A stretch of 64,000 nucleotides of DNA from Bdellovibrionales bacterium (GCA_947380295.1 CANCQK010000002.1:198557-262556); one strand, 5' to 3'. Shown: positions 18,927-27,870, counted from the stretch's first letter. Notes: generated by a model from the sequence alone, not told the origin. Translations and numbers: made by a program.

Positions 18927-19385
18927 TTATTCTCCTCTCTCGTGTCTGGCTGATCGTCTTGCCTGTTCGCGCCGGGAGTCTTCTTCAGCTTGAATTTGTT
19001 TTCTAATGGATTCGATTTGTAGCTCGCCGTTCCGTTTGTATTCATCGATTCGCAGGCGATTTGCTTGTTTAAGTTTTTTAAGCTCATCTTCCCCGATTTG
19101 CCGTTCCGTTTCGACTCTCTTTTCATTTTCTCCGCGTACGTCTTGCAGGCGCTTATCTAAGGATTCTGCTTCTTCGGAGATTTTTACATCGTAGGCGTTC
19201 TTGAGATTGTCGATCTCGAAAAGCTTGGTTTGATTGAGCTTTTGAAGATCGTGGTCGTAGTTTTTTTGGATGCTATCGAGCTCAAGCTCATGCTGATGAG
19301 CGAGTTGGTTTCTGTAATTCTTAAGTCGTTGCTCTTCGACGTTGTAGTAGCCTGAGGAACTATTTGATGAGACATCGATACTCAT
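18927..19385 (-). CDS. Coiled-coil protein, unknown function
   Basis: About 152 aa from ATG at 19385; an in-frame TTG at 19427 would add 14 residues. Almost the whole protein is one charged heptad-type coiled coil, very rich in Glu, Lys, Arg and Gln (for example NYRNQLAHQHELELDSIQKN), with no signal peptide or membrane segment. It ends in an Arg-rich tail (RREQARRSARHERGE). It is followed after 5 bp by the 66-aa gene, so the two look like an operon and may form a complex. The family is not recognised. Confidence 0.65.
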   Translation of the reverse strand: MSIDVSSNSSSGYYNVEEQRLKNYRNQLAHQHELELDSIQKNYDHDLQKLNQTKLFEIDNLKNAYDVKISEEAESLDKRLQDVRGENEKRVETERQIGEDELKKLKQANRLRIDEYKRNGELQIESIRKQIQAEEDSRREQARRSARHERGE

Positions 19386-19510
19386 TTTTTTATGATGCTC
19401 TTCTTGTTCAAGTTCGACAATGGGCAAGATTTGCCCGTGAAAAGTATAAATTCTTCAAAGAAAACTCCAGTATAAACTAGAATAGTTCATCAGTTCAGTC
19501 GGTTCAGAGT

Positions 19511-20203
19511 TTGAAACCGTACTTAAATAGTGCTATATTCCGGCTCATTGTGAATTTGAAGGACCAGTCTGCCATAAGAAAAGAAATTCTAGCTCTTCGT
19601 CGCAGTTTGCCCAAAGAGACTAGACAGCAGCTGAGTCACGAAGTGACCGGGCGATTGAACCTGTCTTTAGATGTGAGCCGACTCAAGTCGAAGGTCCGCA
19701 TTGCAACTTATCAGTCCCTTTCGGACGAGGTGAGTTTGGATGAGTTGAATCAGACCTGGGCAAAAGCGGGGATCGATCTTTTTTTTCCACGGGTGAAGCA
19801 GGACCCAGAGAAAGTATTAGAACCGGTCTTGGAGTGGATCAAGATGCCCGCTGAATCAGTTTTGGATTCGAGGTCGTCCTCTTGGGTAAAGGGTTCACTC
19901 GGGGCATTGGAGCCCAGTGCAGGGTTCGAGGCTGAGGTCACTCCTCAGTTTGATTTGATTCTGGTTCCAGGCGTGGCCTTTAGTCATGCGGGTGAGCGGA
20001 TTGGCAGGGGCAAAGGGTTTTATGATCGATTCTTAGCTCAATGGCCCTTAGTTCTGAGATTGAGCTTAGCCTATGAATTTCAGATGGTTTCGAGTTTGCC
20101 GCAAAATGCATGGGATCAGGCGGTCCACTGGGTCCTAACCGAAAAATCTGAGGTCCGCACAGAGTTTTTAGAGAAGTGGTTTGAAATATGGCTCAAAAGT
20201 TAA
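19511..20203 (+). CDS. 5-formyltetrahydrofolate cyclo-ligase
   Basis: 230 aa from a TTG at 19511. No strong ribosome-binding site is visible, and GTG at 19550 or TTG at 19556 are alternatives, so the start is uncertain. The enzyme converts 5-formyl-THF to 5,10-methenyl-THF with ATP. Family motifs are present: IRKEILALRRSLP near the N-terminus, DLILVPGVAFSHAGERIGRG, then GKGFYDRFLA. The last residues extend past the usual end (EFLEKWFEIWLKS) and overlap the next gene by 16 nt, suggesting translational coupling. Confidence 0.88.
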   Translation: MKPYLNSAIFRLIVNLKDQSAIRKEILALRRSLPKETRQQLSHEVTGRLNLSLDVSRLKSKVRIATYQSLSDEVSLDELNQTWAKAGIDLFFPRVKQDPEKVLEPVLEWIKMPAESVLDSRSSSWVKGSLGALEPSAGFEAEVTPQFDLILVPGVAFSHAGERIGRGKGFYDRFLAQWPLVLRLSLAYEFQMVSSLPQNAWDQAVHWVLTEKSEVRTEFLEKWFEIWLKS

Positions 20204-21255
20204 ACCTTCACAAAGATGAACAAGCGAGGCGGTTGCTCTGTATTGCGGTTGCGAGGCAGGCAACTCACGCGATTAGCCACATCACCGTGGCGCGGGTGGC
20301 GTTTTCCCCGATGCAGCTGAAAGACGGGATTAAGGGCAAAATTGTGGGCAAAGAAGGCCGTAATGCCCGCTTTTTTGAAGAAAAAGCAGGCGTTGACCTC
20401 CTTTTGAACGAAGCACCTGATGCTGTTTTAATCTCTAGTTTTGATGCCTTTCGCCGCGAGGTGGCTCGGGTAGCTCTGGAGATGTTGGTTCTCGATGGGA
20501 GAATTCAATCTGCCCGGATTGAGGATTGCTTGGCTCAAGCCAAGATTCAAGTCGATCAGCAGGCGAGAGAATGGGGTGCTAAATCAGCTCTCTCCCTCGG
20601 GGTGGATGGACTTCATCCAGCCATCGTTCGAGTCTTGGGTACCCTTAAGTTTCGGCATAGCTTTGGGCAGAATCAGCTTGAGCATGCCGTTGAAACCGCA
20701 GGGCTCTGTGGGACACTCGCAGCCGAGCTCGGTTTTGATGCCCAGTTGGCCCGTCGAGCGGGATTACTTCATGACCTCGGCAAAGCCCTTGATCAAACTC
20801 ATGACGGTGGCCATGCCGAAGCCGGAGCAGAGTTTGCGAAAAGATACGGCGAGTGCCCTGAAGTGGTTCAGGCGATTGCCGCCCATCACGAAGAAGTTTC
20901 TCCCGACTCATGGCTTGATCATCTCGTGATTGCGGCCGATGCTCTCTCGGGGGCTCGCCCTGGGGCTCGCAATGGTTCGACCCAAGCGGGTTTGGAACGA
21001 TCTGAGCTGATGGAGAAAATTGCACTCGAAATTCCAGGGGTCCAGCAAGCCTATGCAGTTCAGGCTGGACGGGAGATTCGAGTTTTTGTCGACAGCGCTC
21101 GAGTGTCCGATGCTGACGTCCAAAGAGTTGCTCAGAACGTTGCGGAGAGAATTCAAAGCGAGGTTCGTTTTCCAGGACAAATTCAAGTAACCGTACTCCG
21201 CGAGCTGAGAACTACGGCGACTGCAACGAGTGTAAAAGGATTAGGAAAGAAATGA
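20188..21255 (+). CDS. RNase Y-like KH-HD phosphodiesterase lacking the membrane anchor
   Basis: 355 aa. The KH domain (about 40-105) has DGIKGKIVGKEGRNARFFEE; the HD domain (about 165-270) has LEHAVETAGLCG, HDLGKALDQTHDG and HHEEV. The C-terminal GVQQAYAVQAGREIRVFV matches the RNase Y end. Canonical RNase Y is about 520 aa with an N-terminal transmembrane helix and a long coiled coil; both are absent, so the protein is probably cytosolic. Nothing anchor-like is encoded just upstream, where the cyclo-ligase gene lies. It overlaps ymdB by 4 nt (ATGA); rny-ymdB adjacency is a known conserved pairing. The likely role is endoribonucleolytic mRNA turnover. Confidence 0.85.
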   Translation: MAQKLNLHKDEQARRLLCIAVARQATHAISHITVARVAFSPMQLKDGIKGKIVGKEGRNARFFEEKAGVDLLLNEAPDAVLISSFDAFRREVARVALEMLVLDGRIQSARIEDCLAQAKIQVDQQAREWGAKSALSLGVDGLHPAIVRVLGTLKFRHSFGQNQLEHAVETAGLCGTLAAELGFDAQLARRAGLLHDLGKALDQTHDGGHAEAGAEFAKRYGECPEVVQAIAAHHEEVSPDSWLDHLVIAADALSGARPGARNGSTQAGLERSELMEKIALEIPGVQQAYAVQAGREIRVFVDSARVSDADVQRVAQNVAERIQSEVRFPGQIQVTVLRELRTTATATSVKGLGKK

Positions 21256-22061
21256 AGATTTTATATTTTGGAGATACGTTTGGGCGCCCTGGGCGCGATG
21301 CAGTTCAAGTTGCGATGGCTCGACTCGTGCCTCAGCATCAGATCGACTTTGTTGTCGTCAATGGTGAAAACTTTGCTCACGGAAATGGGATCTTGCCTGA
21401 AATGGCAGACCAGTTTTTCGCATTGGGCGTAGACGTCATCACCTTAGGAAATCATGCGTGGGATCAGCGCCAGATTGTGCCTTACATGGGTACTTCTACA
21501 CGGTTGATTCGACCTGCCAATTATCCGGATCATCCAGCTTATCGGGTTCCCGGACGCGGGATGACGGTGGTTGAGTCTCGGCGCAGGCCTGGGTTGCAGC
21601 TCGGCGTACTTCAAGTCATGGGGCGAGTTTTCATGGACGCTCTAGACTGCCCTTTCCGCACAGCGGAGAGAGAAGTCAATCGACTGGATGAACTGGGAAT
21701 CCAATGCATCCTCGTTGATTTCCACGGCGAAGCCACCTCCGAGAAGCAGGCTTTCTCTCACTTCATGGACGGCAAGGTCAGCGCCGTGGTGGGGAGTCAT
21801 TCTCACGTTCAAACCGCCGACGAGCGGGTGCTTGCAGGCGGCACAGCAGCCATCACCGATGCGGGGATGTGCGGGTGTTTCGATTCTGTAATTGGTGTGA
21901 AAAAAGAGATCACGATTCAGCGTTTTCTCACCAAGCGGCCCGTGAAGTTTGAGCCTGCCGAAGGCCCAGGTGGCTATAGCGCCGTAGTGATTGACGTCGA
22001 TGAGCAAACTGGCAAGGCTCGCTCCATTCTGCGTCTGCGCGAAGTCCAAGTAACGGGATGA
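21252..22061 (+). CDS. YmdB-family metallophosphoesterase
   Basis: 269 aa, typical of the YmdB/TIGR00282 family. Metal-binding motifs run in order: GDTFGRPGRDAV, VNGENFAHGNGI, LGNHAWD, DFHGEATSEKQAF and VGSHSHVQTADE. Characterised members hydrolyse 2',3'-cyclic nucleotide phosphates and influence RNA turnover and biofilm decisions. The start codon overlaps the RNase Y-like gene (ATGA), so the two are translationally coupled, which supports a joint role in RNA metabolism. Confidence 0.92.
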   Translation: MKILYFGDTFGRPGRDAVQVAMARLVPQHQIDFVVVNGENFAHGNGILPEMADQFFALGVDVITLGNHAWDQRQIVPYMGTSTRLIRPANYPDHPAYRVPGRGMTVVESRRRPGLQLGVLQVMGRVFMDALDCPFRTAEREVNRLDELGIQCILVDFHGEATSEKQAFSHFMDGKVSAVVGSHSHVQTADERVLAGGTAAITDAGMCGCFDSVIGVKKEITIQRFLTKRPVKFEPAEGPGGYSAVVIDVDEQTGKARSILRLREVQVTG

Positions 22062-22071
22062 TGACTCACAT

Positions 22072-22407
22072 TCAGGTCAGTACTGGAGCGCTTTGAGGAC
22101 AACTGAGGGTTGAGCTTTTTGCACAACCACCGGTGGCACACCCGCCTGTGGCGCAATTTCCGCCTCCGCAGCCGCCCCCGAGTTTTTCAAAAGTCCAAGC
22201 TCGTGGGATCTGGTTAATTGCTCTGAGTGCAAGCTCAAGGCTTGGAAAGGCTTGGTAGCCTAAGTACTCTCCGGTGGAATGTTGCAAGACAAACGCAACA
22301 AACTGGTCTTTTTCTTCGGGGTGAGTCGCAACCCCTGCCATCAGATCTTCATCGACGAGAAACCCGCCACCGTAATTTTCTGGGGTGAGAGCTGTAATCG
22401 GTTCCAT
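22072..22407 (-). CDS. Small protein with glycine/cysteine-rich tail, unknown function
   Basis: 111 aa. Residues 1-75 look like a small folded domain (NYGGGFLVDEDLMAGVATHP, then QFVAFVLQHSTGEYLG). The C-terminus changes to LGGGCGGGNCATGGCATGGC and then a last Cys in TLSCPQ. That gives five cysteines spaced by glycine, alanine and threonine, which looks like a metal-binding tail or a ribosomal-peptide-type core. No modification enzymes are adjacent. No signal peptide. It is convergent with the YmdB-like gene (10-bp gap) and divergent from tRNA-Ala. Family not recognised. Confidence 0.6.
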   Translation of the reverse strand: MEPITALTPENYGGGFLVDEDLMAGVATHPEEKDQFVAFVLQHSTGEYLGYQAFPSLELALRAINQIPRAWTFEKLGGGCGGGNCATGGCATGGCAKSSTLSCPQSAPVLT

Positions 22408-22452
22408 AGGTTTTGAAGTAGCATTTTCTATGAAAAAATTCTGAACTTTCAG

Positions 22453-22481
22453 TTGCTTAATTCTAAAAAATTGCGTAATTA
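22453..22481 (+). promoter_or_regulatory. Candidate sigma-70 promoter for tRNA-Ala
   Basis: TTGCTT at 22453-22458 and TAATTA at 22476-22481 are separated by 17 bp. The predicted start would be about 30 bp before the tRNA. This is pattern match only. Confidence 0.4.
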
Positions 22482-22517
22482 AGTTCTCGCTCGTTTCATC
22501 AAATTGGTTTTAAAGAT

Positions 22518-22593
22518 GGGGTTGTAGCTCAGTTGGTAGAGCACCTGCTTTGCAAGCAGGGGGTCAGCGGTTCGACTCCGCTCAGCTCCACCA
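22518..22593 (+). tRNA. tRNA-Ala (anticodon TGC)
   Basis: 76 nt including encoded CCA. The acceptor arms GGGGTTG and CAGCTCC pair (one G-U), with discriminator A. The anticodon arm is CCTGC-TTTGCAA-GCAGG with TGC, and the T-loop TTCGACT is canonical. It sits alone outside any rRNA operon, between the Cys-tail gene and the cas operon. Confidence 0.97.
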
Positions 22594-22612
22594 TTTGATG
22601 AAGAGTTTAAGA

Positions 22613-22642
22613 AGCCGGAAGCGTAAGCTCTCCGGCTTTTTT
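22613..22642 (+). terminator. Rho-independent terminator after tRNA-Ala
   Basis: AGCCGGA pairs with TCCGGCT around a GCGTAAGC-containing loop and is followed by a T6 run, 20 bp after the tRNA end. This is a classic intrinsic terminator form. Confidence 0.85.
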
Positions 22643-22734
22643 CATTTCTGGGGTTCATCTTTTACTCATGCCTTCCCTACTAGCTCCGCTGCGCGGTTCT
22701 TCTCGCTTCATGGTTGATCGCGTTCATCCCACAA

Positions 22735-22774
22735 TTAGTCCGAATTCTGGACGGATGTTTGAAATTCGGACTAA
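22735..22774. repeat. Perfect 12-bp inverted repeat upstream of cas3
   Basis: TTAGTCCGAATT (22735-22746) and AATTCGGACTAA (22763-22774) are perfect inverted arms around a 16-bp loop. No T-run follows, so it is not a standard terminator. It lies 85 bp before the cas3 frame and could be an operator for the cas operon or a remnant end of a mobile element. The rest of 22643-22858 shows only a second weak hairpin around GCCTCTCAGAGAGGC (22815-22829). Confidence 0.5.
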
Positions 22775-22858
22775 AGGAGAATCACATCAATTTTTAGTAG
22801 GTGAGTGTCTATAGCCTCTCAGAGAGGCCTTCTCACTGAATCGTTAAAATAATGCTCA

Positions 22859-25663
22859 TTGGCATATCCCTTGCTCAAGTGCTCAGTCAGTTATGAGGAT
22901 TTTTCAACTTTGAATGAGCAGAACACTTATTTTAATTATTGGGCAAAGTGCTCCCGGACCAATCGAAGAGATTTTCACCTTTTCCCTTTTCATTCTCTCG
23001 ATGTCGCGGCAGTGGGCTGCTTTCTTTTAGATCCCGCATCACCTCGGACTAAGTATTTGGCAAAACAGTCTGGCTTGAGCATTGAGTTCATCCGGTATCT
23101 TTTTGTGCTCTTACTTATGATTCATGATCTAGGGAAGCTCTCAAAGCGATTTCAGGCACTGGTCCCGGAGATTTTTGCAGTTTTATTTCCCGGGAGAAAG
23201 TTTCCCGGCGAATACATCACTCGCCACGACACGATGGGGCATGTTCTTTGGCGGAAAAAAGTTTTTCAGCAACTGACAGAAAAAAATCCTAATCTAGCGG
23301 AGATATTAGACCTGCTAGCTGAATCTAGTTTTGGCCACCATGGAATGCCTCCAGAGGTCGCAAAATGTGGAGGTCACACAGCCTTTGTCCTGGAGGAGTT
23401 TTTTGATTCTCAGGATGTTCAAGCTGCGCTGGGATTTGTTTCTGATTGCCTAGAGATATTGGGTCCTACTCCATCAGTTCCAGAAAATTGGAGGAGACTG
23501 ATTCCCGGACTTAAGACTTTGTCCTGGCAGTTTGCGGGGTTGACCGTTCTCTGTGATTGGCTGGGATCGTCGGTGGAATATTTTCCCTACTCTTCCAGTT
23601 TCTTGCCTATTACCGAGTATTGGCATGCTTTTGCGTTGCCTCAAGCCAGGCGCGTCGTTCATGAGGGCTTTGGACATTCCTCACGGCCAAGCCCCTATGA
23701 GAACATTCATTCTCTTTTTCCATTTATCGAGCAGCCCACACCTCTCCAAAAATGGGCTCACGAAACGTCGTTGGCCAGTGGTCCTAAGTTATTCATTTTA
23801 GAGGATGTGACAGGAGCAGGAAAAACAGAAGCAGCCTTGATTCTTGCTCACCGGCTCATGGCGCAAGGAGACGCTGAAGGCCTCTACTTTGGTTTGCCAA
23901 CCATGGCTACAGCCAACTCCATCTACCAGCGACTGCGAGTGGCTTATCGGAGACTATTTGAACCAAACTCGATACCTTCGCTGGTCTTAGCCCACGGCGC
24001 TCGCCATTTATCAAAGGATTTTAGCGACTCCGTTCGACCCATTCCCGGCGCTCCTACTCAGGACCAGATCTACGGACAAGAAGAGAGTGCCTCATCATTT
24101 TGCAGAGAATGGTTGGCTGATTCGTCAAAAAAATCGCTTTTAGCTGAGGTTGGAGTAGGCACTCTGGATCAGGCTCTTCTCAGTGTCTTGCCTGCTCGTC
24201 ATCAGTCTCTGAGATTGCTGGGGCTTTATCGTAAACTCCTCGTGGTTGATGAGATCTATGCTTACGACCCTTACATGGCCAGACTCCTCGAGGGCCTGCT
24301 CAAGGAGCATGCCCGTCAGGGTGGCTCAGCTATCCTCTTGTCTGCGACGCTACCTTTAGGGCGTAAGGCTCAATTCATTACGTCGTTTCGATCTGGGCTC
24401 CAGAGCGCAAACGCACGAGAGATGCAGGCCGGATCTGCATCCGAAGCCTTTCCTGTCGCTTCCCAGGCTGCTGCTTGCTCTTCAAGTGCTACTGCCTTGA
24501 GCTCTCGGAGCGAAGTAAGCCGAACAGTGCTCATAAAATTTGTCAATCACTATGAAAATGTGATCGGGGTGATTCAAAGCAAGGCACGCCAAGGACATTG
24601 CGTCTGCTGGATCCGAAATACGGTTCGTGATGCTGTGAAAACCTATCACGACTTAATTCAACAAGGAGTTAGTCCTTCACGGATCGATCTCTTTCATAGT
24701 CGTTTTGCAATGATTGATCGAATTCGAATCGAAGAAAAGGTCCTCAGACAATTTGGCAAATTAGCGGGTCCCTCAGAACGTGAGGGTAGAATCATTGTTG
24801 CCACCCAAGTCGTCGAACAATCTTTGGACCTTGATTTTGACGAGATGTTTTCCGATTTAGCTCCGATCGATTTATTGGTTCAGCGGGCCGGTCGCCTGCA
24901 ACGGCATATTCGTTCACACGATGGTGTCTACATGAAGGGTAAAGGTGTCAAGGACGGGCGTAAACCAGCAGTGCTTCACATCTTTGCGCCAGAATTTCAA
25001 GAACACCCTAAAAAGGGCTGGTTAGCGCAGGACTTTCGCGGAACAGCTCTGGTTTATCCACATATAGGCCAGCTTTGGTTAACTTATCGAGCTCTCAATC
25101 AACTGGGGCAATGGACGATGCCGGACGATGCTCGACACCTGATTGAAGCGGTGTATCGAGAAGATGCTCAGACAGAAATTCCGAAAAGCCTACAGTGGCA
25201 GGAGGACAAGGCCACAGGTGAAGATCAGGGTAAACAAGGCGGTGCAGATCTCAACACTCTCAACTTTGCAAAGGGTTACCGGCGTACGTCGGCCAAGGCA
25301 GAGCAGTGGGACGGAGAGTTGAAAATTAAAACGAGGATTGGCGAAGCAACGATCGATGTTGTACTGGCAGTATGTGAGGACGGTCGATTGCTGCCCTTCG
25401 CAGAAGTAGATCACCATTCTTGGGAGTTGAGTAGACTTTCACTTCCTAAACGACTGTGGACCGACGCTCATCGAGCACAAAACTTAGAGTATTCTAGCCT
25501 AATTGAGTCGGAAAAGAGGCTCAATCCAAAACTCAAATATTCCGAAATTTGTGTAGTTCCCCAACGGTCAAACGCTGCACTCAATGCACCTGATCCCAAC
25601 TTCAAAAATTACCATCCCCGATTGGGCTGGGGATCATTTCAGCCACAAGGAGAACGAGAATGA
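22859..25663 (+). CDS. cas3: CRISPR type I-E helicase-nuclease Cas3
   Basis: 934 aa if started at the TTG at 22859; a TTG at 22910, with GAGG upstream, fits family N-termini better (NYWAKCSRTNRRDFHLFPFH), so the start is uncertain. The HD nuclease domain has FHSLDVAAVG and MIHDLGKLSKRFQ; the SF2 helicase has DVTGAGKTEAA (Walker A), DEIYAYD (motif II; usually DEVHAYD), LLSATLP, VVEQSLDLDFDEM and RAGRLQRH. It is recruited by Cascade to unwind and degrade invading DNA. All catalytic motifs are intact. It is the first gene of the cas operon and overlaps cse1 by 4 nt. Confidence 0.97.
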   Translation: MAYPLLKCSVSYEDFSTLNEQNTYFNYWAKCSRTNRRDFHLFPFHSLDVAAVGCFLLDPASPRTKYLAKQSGLSIEFIRYLFVLLLMIHDLGKLSKRFQALVPEIFAVLFPGRKFPGEYITRHDTMGHVLWRKKVFQQLTEKNPNLAEILDLLAESSFGHHGMPPEVAKCGGHTAFVLEEFFDSQDVQAALGFVSDCLEILGPTPSVPENWRRLIPGLKTLSWQFAGLTVLCDWLGSSVEYFPYSSSFLPITEYWHAFALPQARRVVHEGFGHSSRPSPYENIHSLFPFIEQPTPLQKWAHETSLASGPKLFILEDVTGAGKTEAALILAHRLMAQGDAEGLYFGLPTMATANSIYQRLRVAYRRLFEPNSIPSLVLAHGARHLSKDFSDSVRPIPGAPTQDQIYGQEESASSFCREWLADSSKKSLLAEVGVGTLDQALLSVLPARHQSLRLLGLYRKLLVVDEIYAYDPYMARLLEGLLKEHARQGGSAILLSATLPLGRKAQFITSFRSGLQSANAREMQAGSASEAFPVASQAAACSSSATALSSRSEVSRTVLIKFVNHYENVIGVIQSKARQGHCVCWIRNTVRDAVKTYHDLIQQGVSPSRIDLFHSRFAMIDRIRIEEKVLRQFGKLAGPSEREGRIIVATQVVEQSLDLDFDEMFSDLAPIDLLVQRAGRLQRHIRSHDGVYMKGKGVKDGRKPAVLHIFAPEFQEHPKKGWLAQDFRGTALVYPHIGQLWLTYRALNQLGQWTMPDDARHLIEAVYREDAQTEIPKSLQWQEDKATGEDQGKQGGADLNTLNFAKGYRRTSAKAEQWDGELKIKTRIGEATIDVVLAVCEDGRLLPFAEVDHHSWELSRLSLPKRLWTDAHRAQNLEYSSLIESEKRLNPKLKYSEICVVPQRSNAALNAPDPNFKNYHPRLGWGSFQPQGERE

Positions 25664-27261
25664 ATTTGATCCATGATCGCTGGATACCCGTCATAAGGCA
25701 AGATGGGACCAGGGATAAAATTAGACCAAGCGAACTGGGCAATTGTGAAAATCCTGCGATTTCGATCGATGCCCCGCGTCCTGACTTTAGAAGCGCATAT
25801 TATCAATTTTTAATTGGCCTCATTCAAACCGTCTATGCTCCCGCAGACCGTTATGAGTGGCTCGACCGCTACCGTGAGCGGCCGAGTCGAGAAGAACTTC
25901 AAAAGGCTTTTGAGTCATTTGCTCCTGCGTTTGAGCTGCATTCTGAATCGGGGCCAGCTTTTATGCAGGATTTGGATCTCTTGCGAGAACAAGAGGAAAA
26001 GGACATTGGATTCCTACTTTTAGGTTTTCCCGCCGTAAACACGATTGCGAAGAATCAGGATTTTTTCCAGCGACGTGACTCCATAAAAGGGATCTGCTCG
26101 AGCTGTACAGCCGTGGCACTTTATTCGAGACAGTCTTACGGAGTGAGTTTCGGCGGGGGCCATATGACCGGAATGAGAGGTGCCGGCCCTGTTACAACGT
26201 TGCTGCTGACCGGTGAGGGTGGCAAGCCGCTCTGGACTCATCTTTGGCTTAATGTTTTGAGTCATGAAGATCGGTTTGGTTCTAATATTGCTTCCGCCGA
26301 AAGCGGCGTTTTTCCGTGGTTAGGTGCAACACGATGTCGGAGTAAGTTTGAGGATACACACCCGTCAGATGTTCATGAACTTCAGATGTTTTGGTCGACT
26401 CCCATGCGAATCCGTCTAGGTAACTCAATAGAGCAGGGCACCTGCGATCTTTGTGGGGACCATGAAATCCTTTGGCAAACCTTCCGTGCCTTTAAAGATG
26501 GCACTCGATATTCTTCGACTTGGCGACACGCATTCTCACCTTATTTATTTTTTACAGATCAAGAGGGAAATGACCGTCTAAAGGCCATGAGCGGGAGCGT
26601 GGGTAAAATCTCTTATGAGCACTGGCTTGCGCTCACTTTGGGGTCGAATTCGGTTGGGAAAAACGTGAAAGCAATCCCAGCTTCAGTGGTTTCTGACTAT
26701 TTTGAGTGGAAATTGGATAAAATAGCTGGATTAGACGCTCCTTTTAAACTCTGGTGTAGTGGACTATTTGCTGAAAAATCTGAGGTAAAATGTTGGTATG
26801 AAAGCACTACTCCTGTAATTCATTCGAGACTCAGTCGGGAAAAATTTGCTCTTCATATTCAAGAATTGACCAGCGCCTCATCTCAAGTCTCAAAGACACT
26901 TTTGGAGCATCTCAAGAAAGCTTGGGCCACGATAGGCAGTAAAGGCACTGCTCGTGAACGAACCAAGATGAATGCCTCCGTTGTTAAGGCTAAATGGATT
27001 GAAGGTACAGAGGATCAGTTTTTTGAAATGGTCAATCGGCTAGCCTCCTCGATTGAAATACAACAGGCTCCTGAATCTATTTTAGCCAAGTGGTGGATCA
27101 CTTTGGAATTGCAAGCAGAACGGCTTTTTTTCCACTTTGCGTTGGTGGATGTCGAAGATTTACGAGGTACCAAAAGTCTAACACTCGCTCATTCTCAGTT
27201 TAGAAAGCGCCTCAAGGGCATCGCAAATCAACTAATTGAAAAAAGGGAAACTAATCTATGA
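25660..27261 (+). CDS. cse1: Type I-E Cascade large subunit Cse1 (CasA/Cas8e)
   Basis: 533 aa. It recognises the PAM and recruits Cas3. It opens with the family start MNLIHDRWIPVIRQDG. Two Cys pairs (CSSC near residue 148, CDLC near 265) fit the Cse1 zinc site, and FGGGHMTGMRGAGPVTTLL is the conserved glycine-rich loop. ATGA overlap with cas3 and with cse2. Confidence 0.96.
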   Translation: MNLIHDRWIPVIRQDGTRDKIRPSELGNCENPAISIDAPRPDFRSAYYQFLIGLIQTVYAPADRYEWLDRYRERPSREELQKAFESFAPAFELHSESGPAFMQDLDLLREQEEKDIGFLLLGFPAVNTIAKNQDFFQRRDSIKGICSSCTAVALYSRQSYGVSFGGGHMTGMRGAGPVTTLLLTGEGGKPLWTHLWLNVLSHEDRFGSNIASAESGVFPWLGATRCRSKFEDTHPSDVHELQMFWSTPMRIRLGNSIEQGTCDLCGDHEILWQTFRAFKDGTRYSSTWRHAFSPYLFFTDQEGNDRLKAMSGSVGKISYEHWLALTLGSNSVGKNVKAIPASVVSDYFEWKLDKIAGLDAPFKLWCSGLFAEKSEVKCWYESTTPVIHSRLSREKFALHIQELTSASSQVSKTLLEHLKKAWATIGSKGTARERTKMNASVVKAKWIEGTEDQFFEMVNRLASSIEIQQAPESILAKWWITLELQAERLFFHFALVDVEDLRGTKSLTLAHSQFRKRLKGIANQLIEKRETNL

Positions 27262-27851
27262 CTGAAATTAATGAGCCATTATCATCGGCCACGCAGCAGC
27301 CGAAATTAGGCCGCTCCAAACTTCAAGTTCTTTGGCGAGTAGAAGACCAAGAAAATATATTGAAGTGGTGGAAAAGTTTCGAGCACCATCGTGACTGGAG
27401 TGCTGAACTAAGGCGTTGTGAAACTCCAGCTGATGTACTGCTGACAAAAGGATTTGGGGCGCTGCTCCAACAACTGAGGGGGGCGTGGACTCGTGATAGT
27501 CAGCTCTTATCGCTGGCTGCTGCCGCTGGGATCTTAGCACATATTAAGGTCCATCAGAGTGGACAAGGCTTTGCCCAGGTTTGCGGGGCTGTGCCCAAAG
27601 GTGCAATCGGTCCACTCGTCAGCGAACTTCGCTTTGCGCAATTATTGAAAAGCCGCAGCGTGGATGAATTTTTTAGACGAATGATTCGCACTGTCGGACT
27701 GCTGAAGAACCAGGCTGATGTCTTAGCAGTGGCAGACGGAGTCCTTCAATGGACCCACGAGTGTCTGACTCAGGGAGAACATCCAAACCCATTAAAACGA
27801 ATAAAAATTCGATGGGGCATCGATTACTACAACCAAACCAATTCAAAATAA
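27258..27851 (+). CDS. cse2: Type I-E Cascade small subunit Cse2 (CasB/Cas11e)
   Basis: 197 aa. All-helical small subunit that lines the crRNA-target hybrid in Cascade. The sequence shows WWKSFEHHRDWSAELRRCE and a C-terminal RIKIRWGIDYY typical of Cse2. ATGA overlap with cse1; 19 bp to cas7e. A little longer than the E. coli protein (160 aa), as in many I-E loci outside enterobacteria. Confidence 0.93.
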   Translation: MTEINEPLSSATQQPKLGRSKLQVLWRVEDQENILKWWKSFEHHRDWSAELRRCETPADVLLTKGFGALLQQLRGAWTRDSQLLSLAAAAGILAHIKVHQSGQGFAQVCGAVPKGAIGPLVSELRFAQLLKSRSVDEFFRRMIRTVGLLKNQADVLAVADGVLQWTHECLTQGEHPNPLKRIKIRWGIDYYNQTNSK

Positions 27852-27870
27852 ACAAAACAAGGAGAAAATC

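Noticed and set aside
19428-19510. 6S RNA (ssrS), which often neighbours the cyclo-ligase gene
   Set aside because: The gap is about 80 bp and shows no long paired structure.
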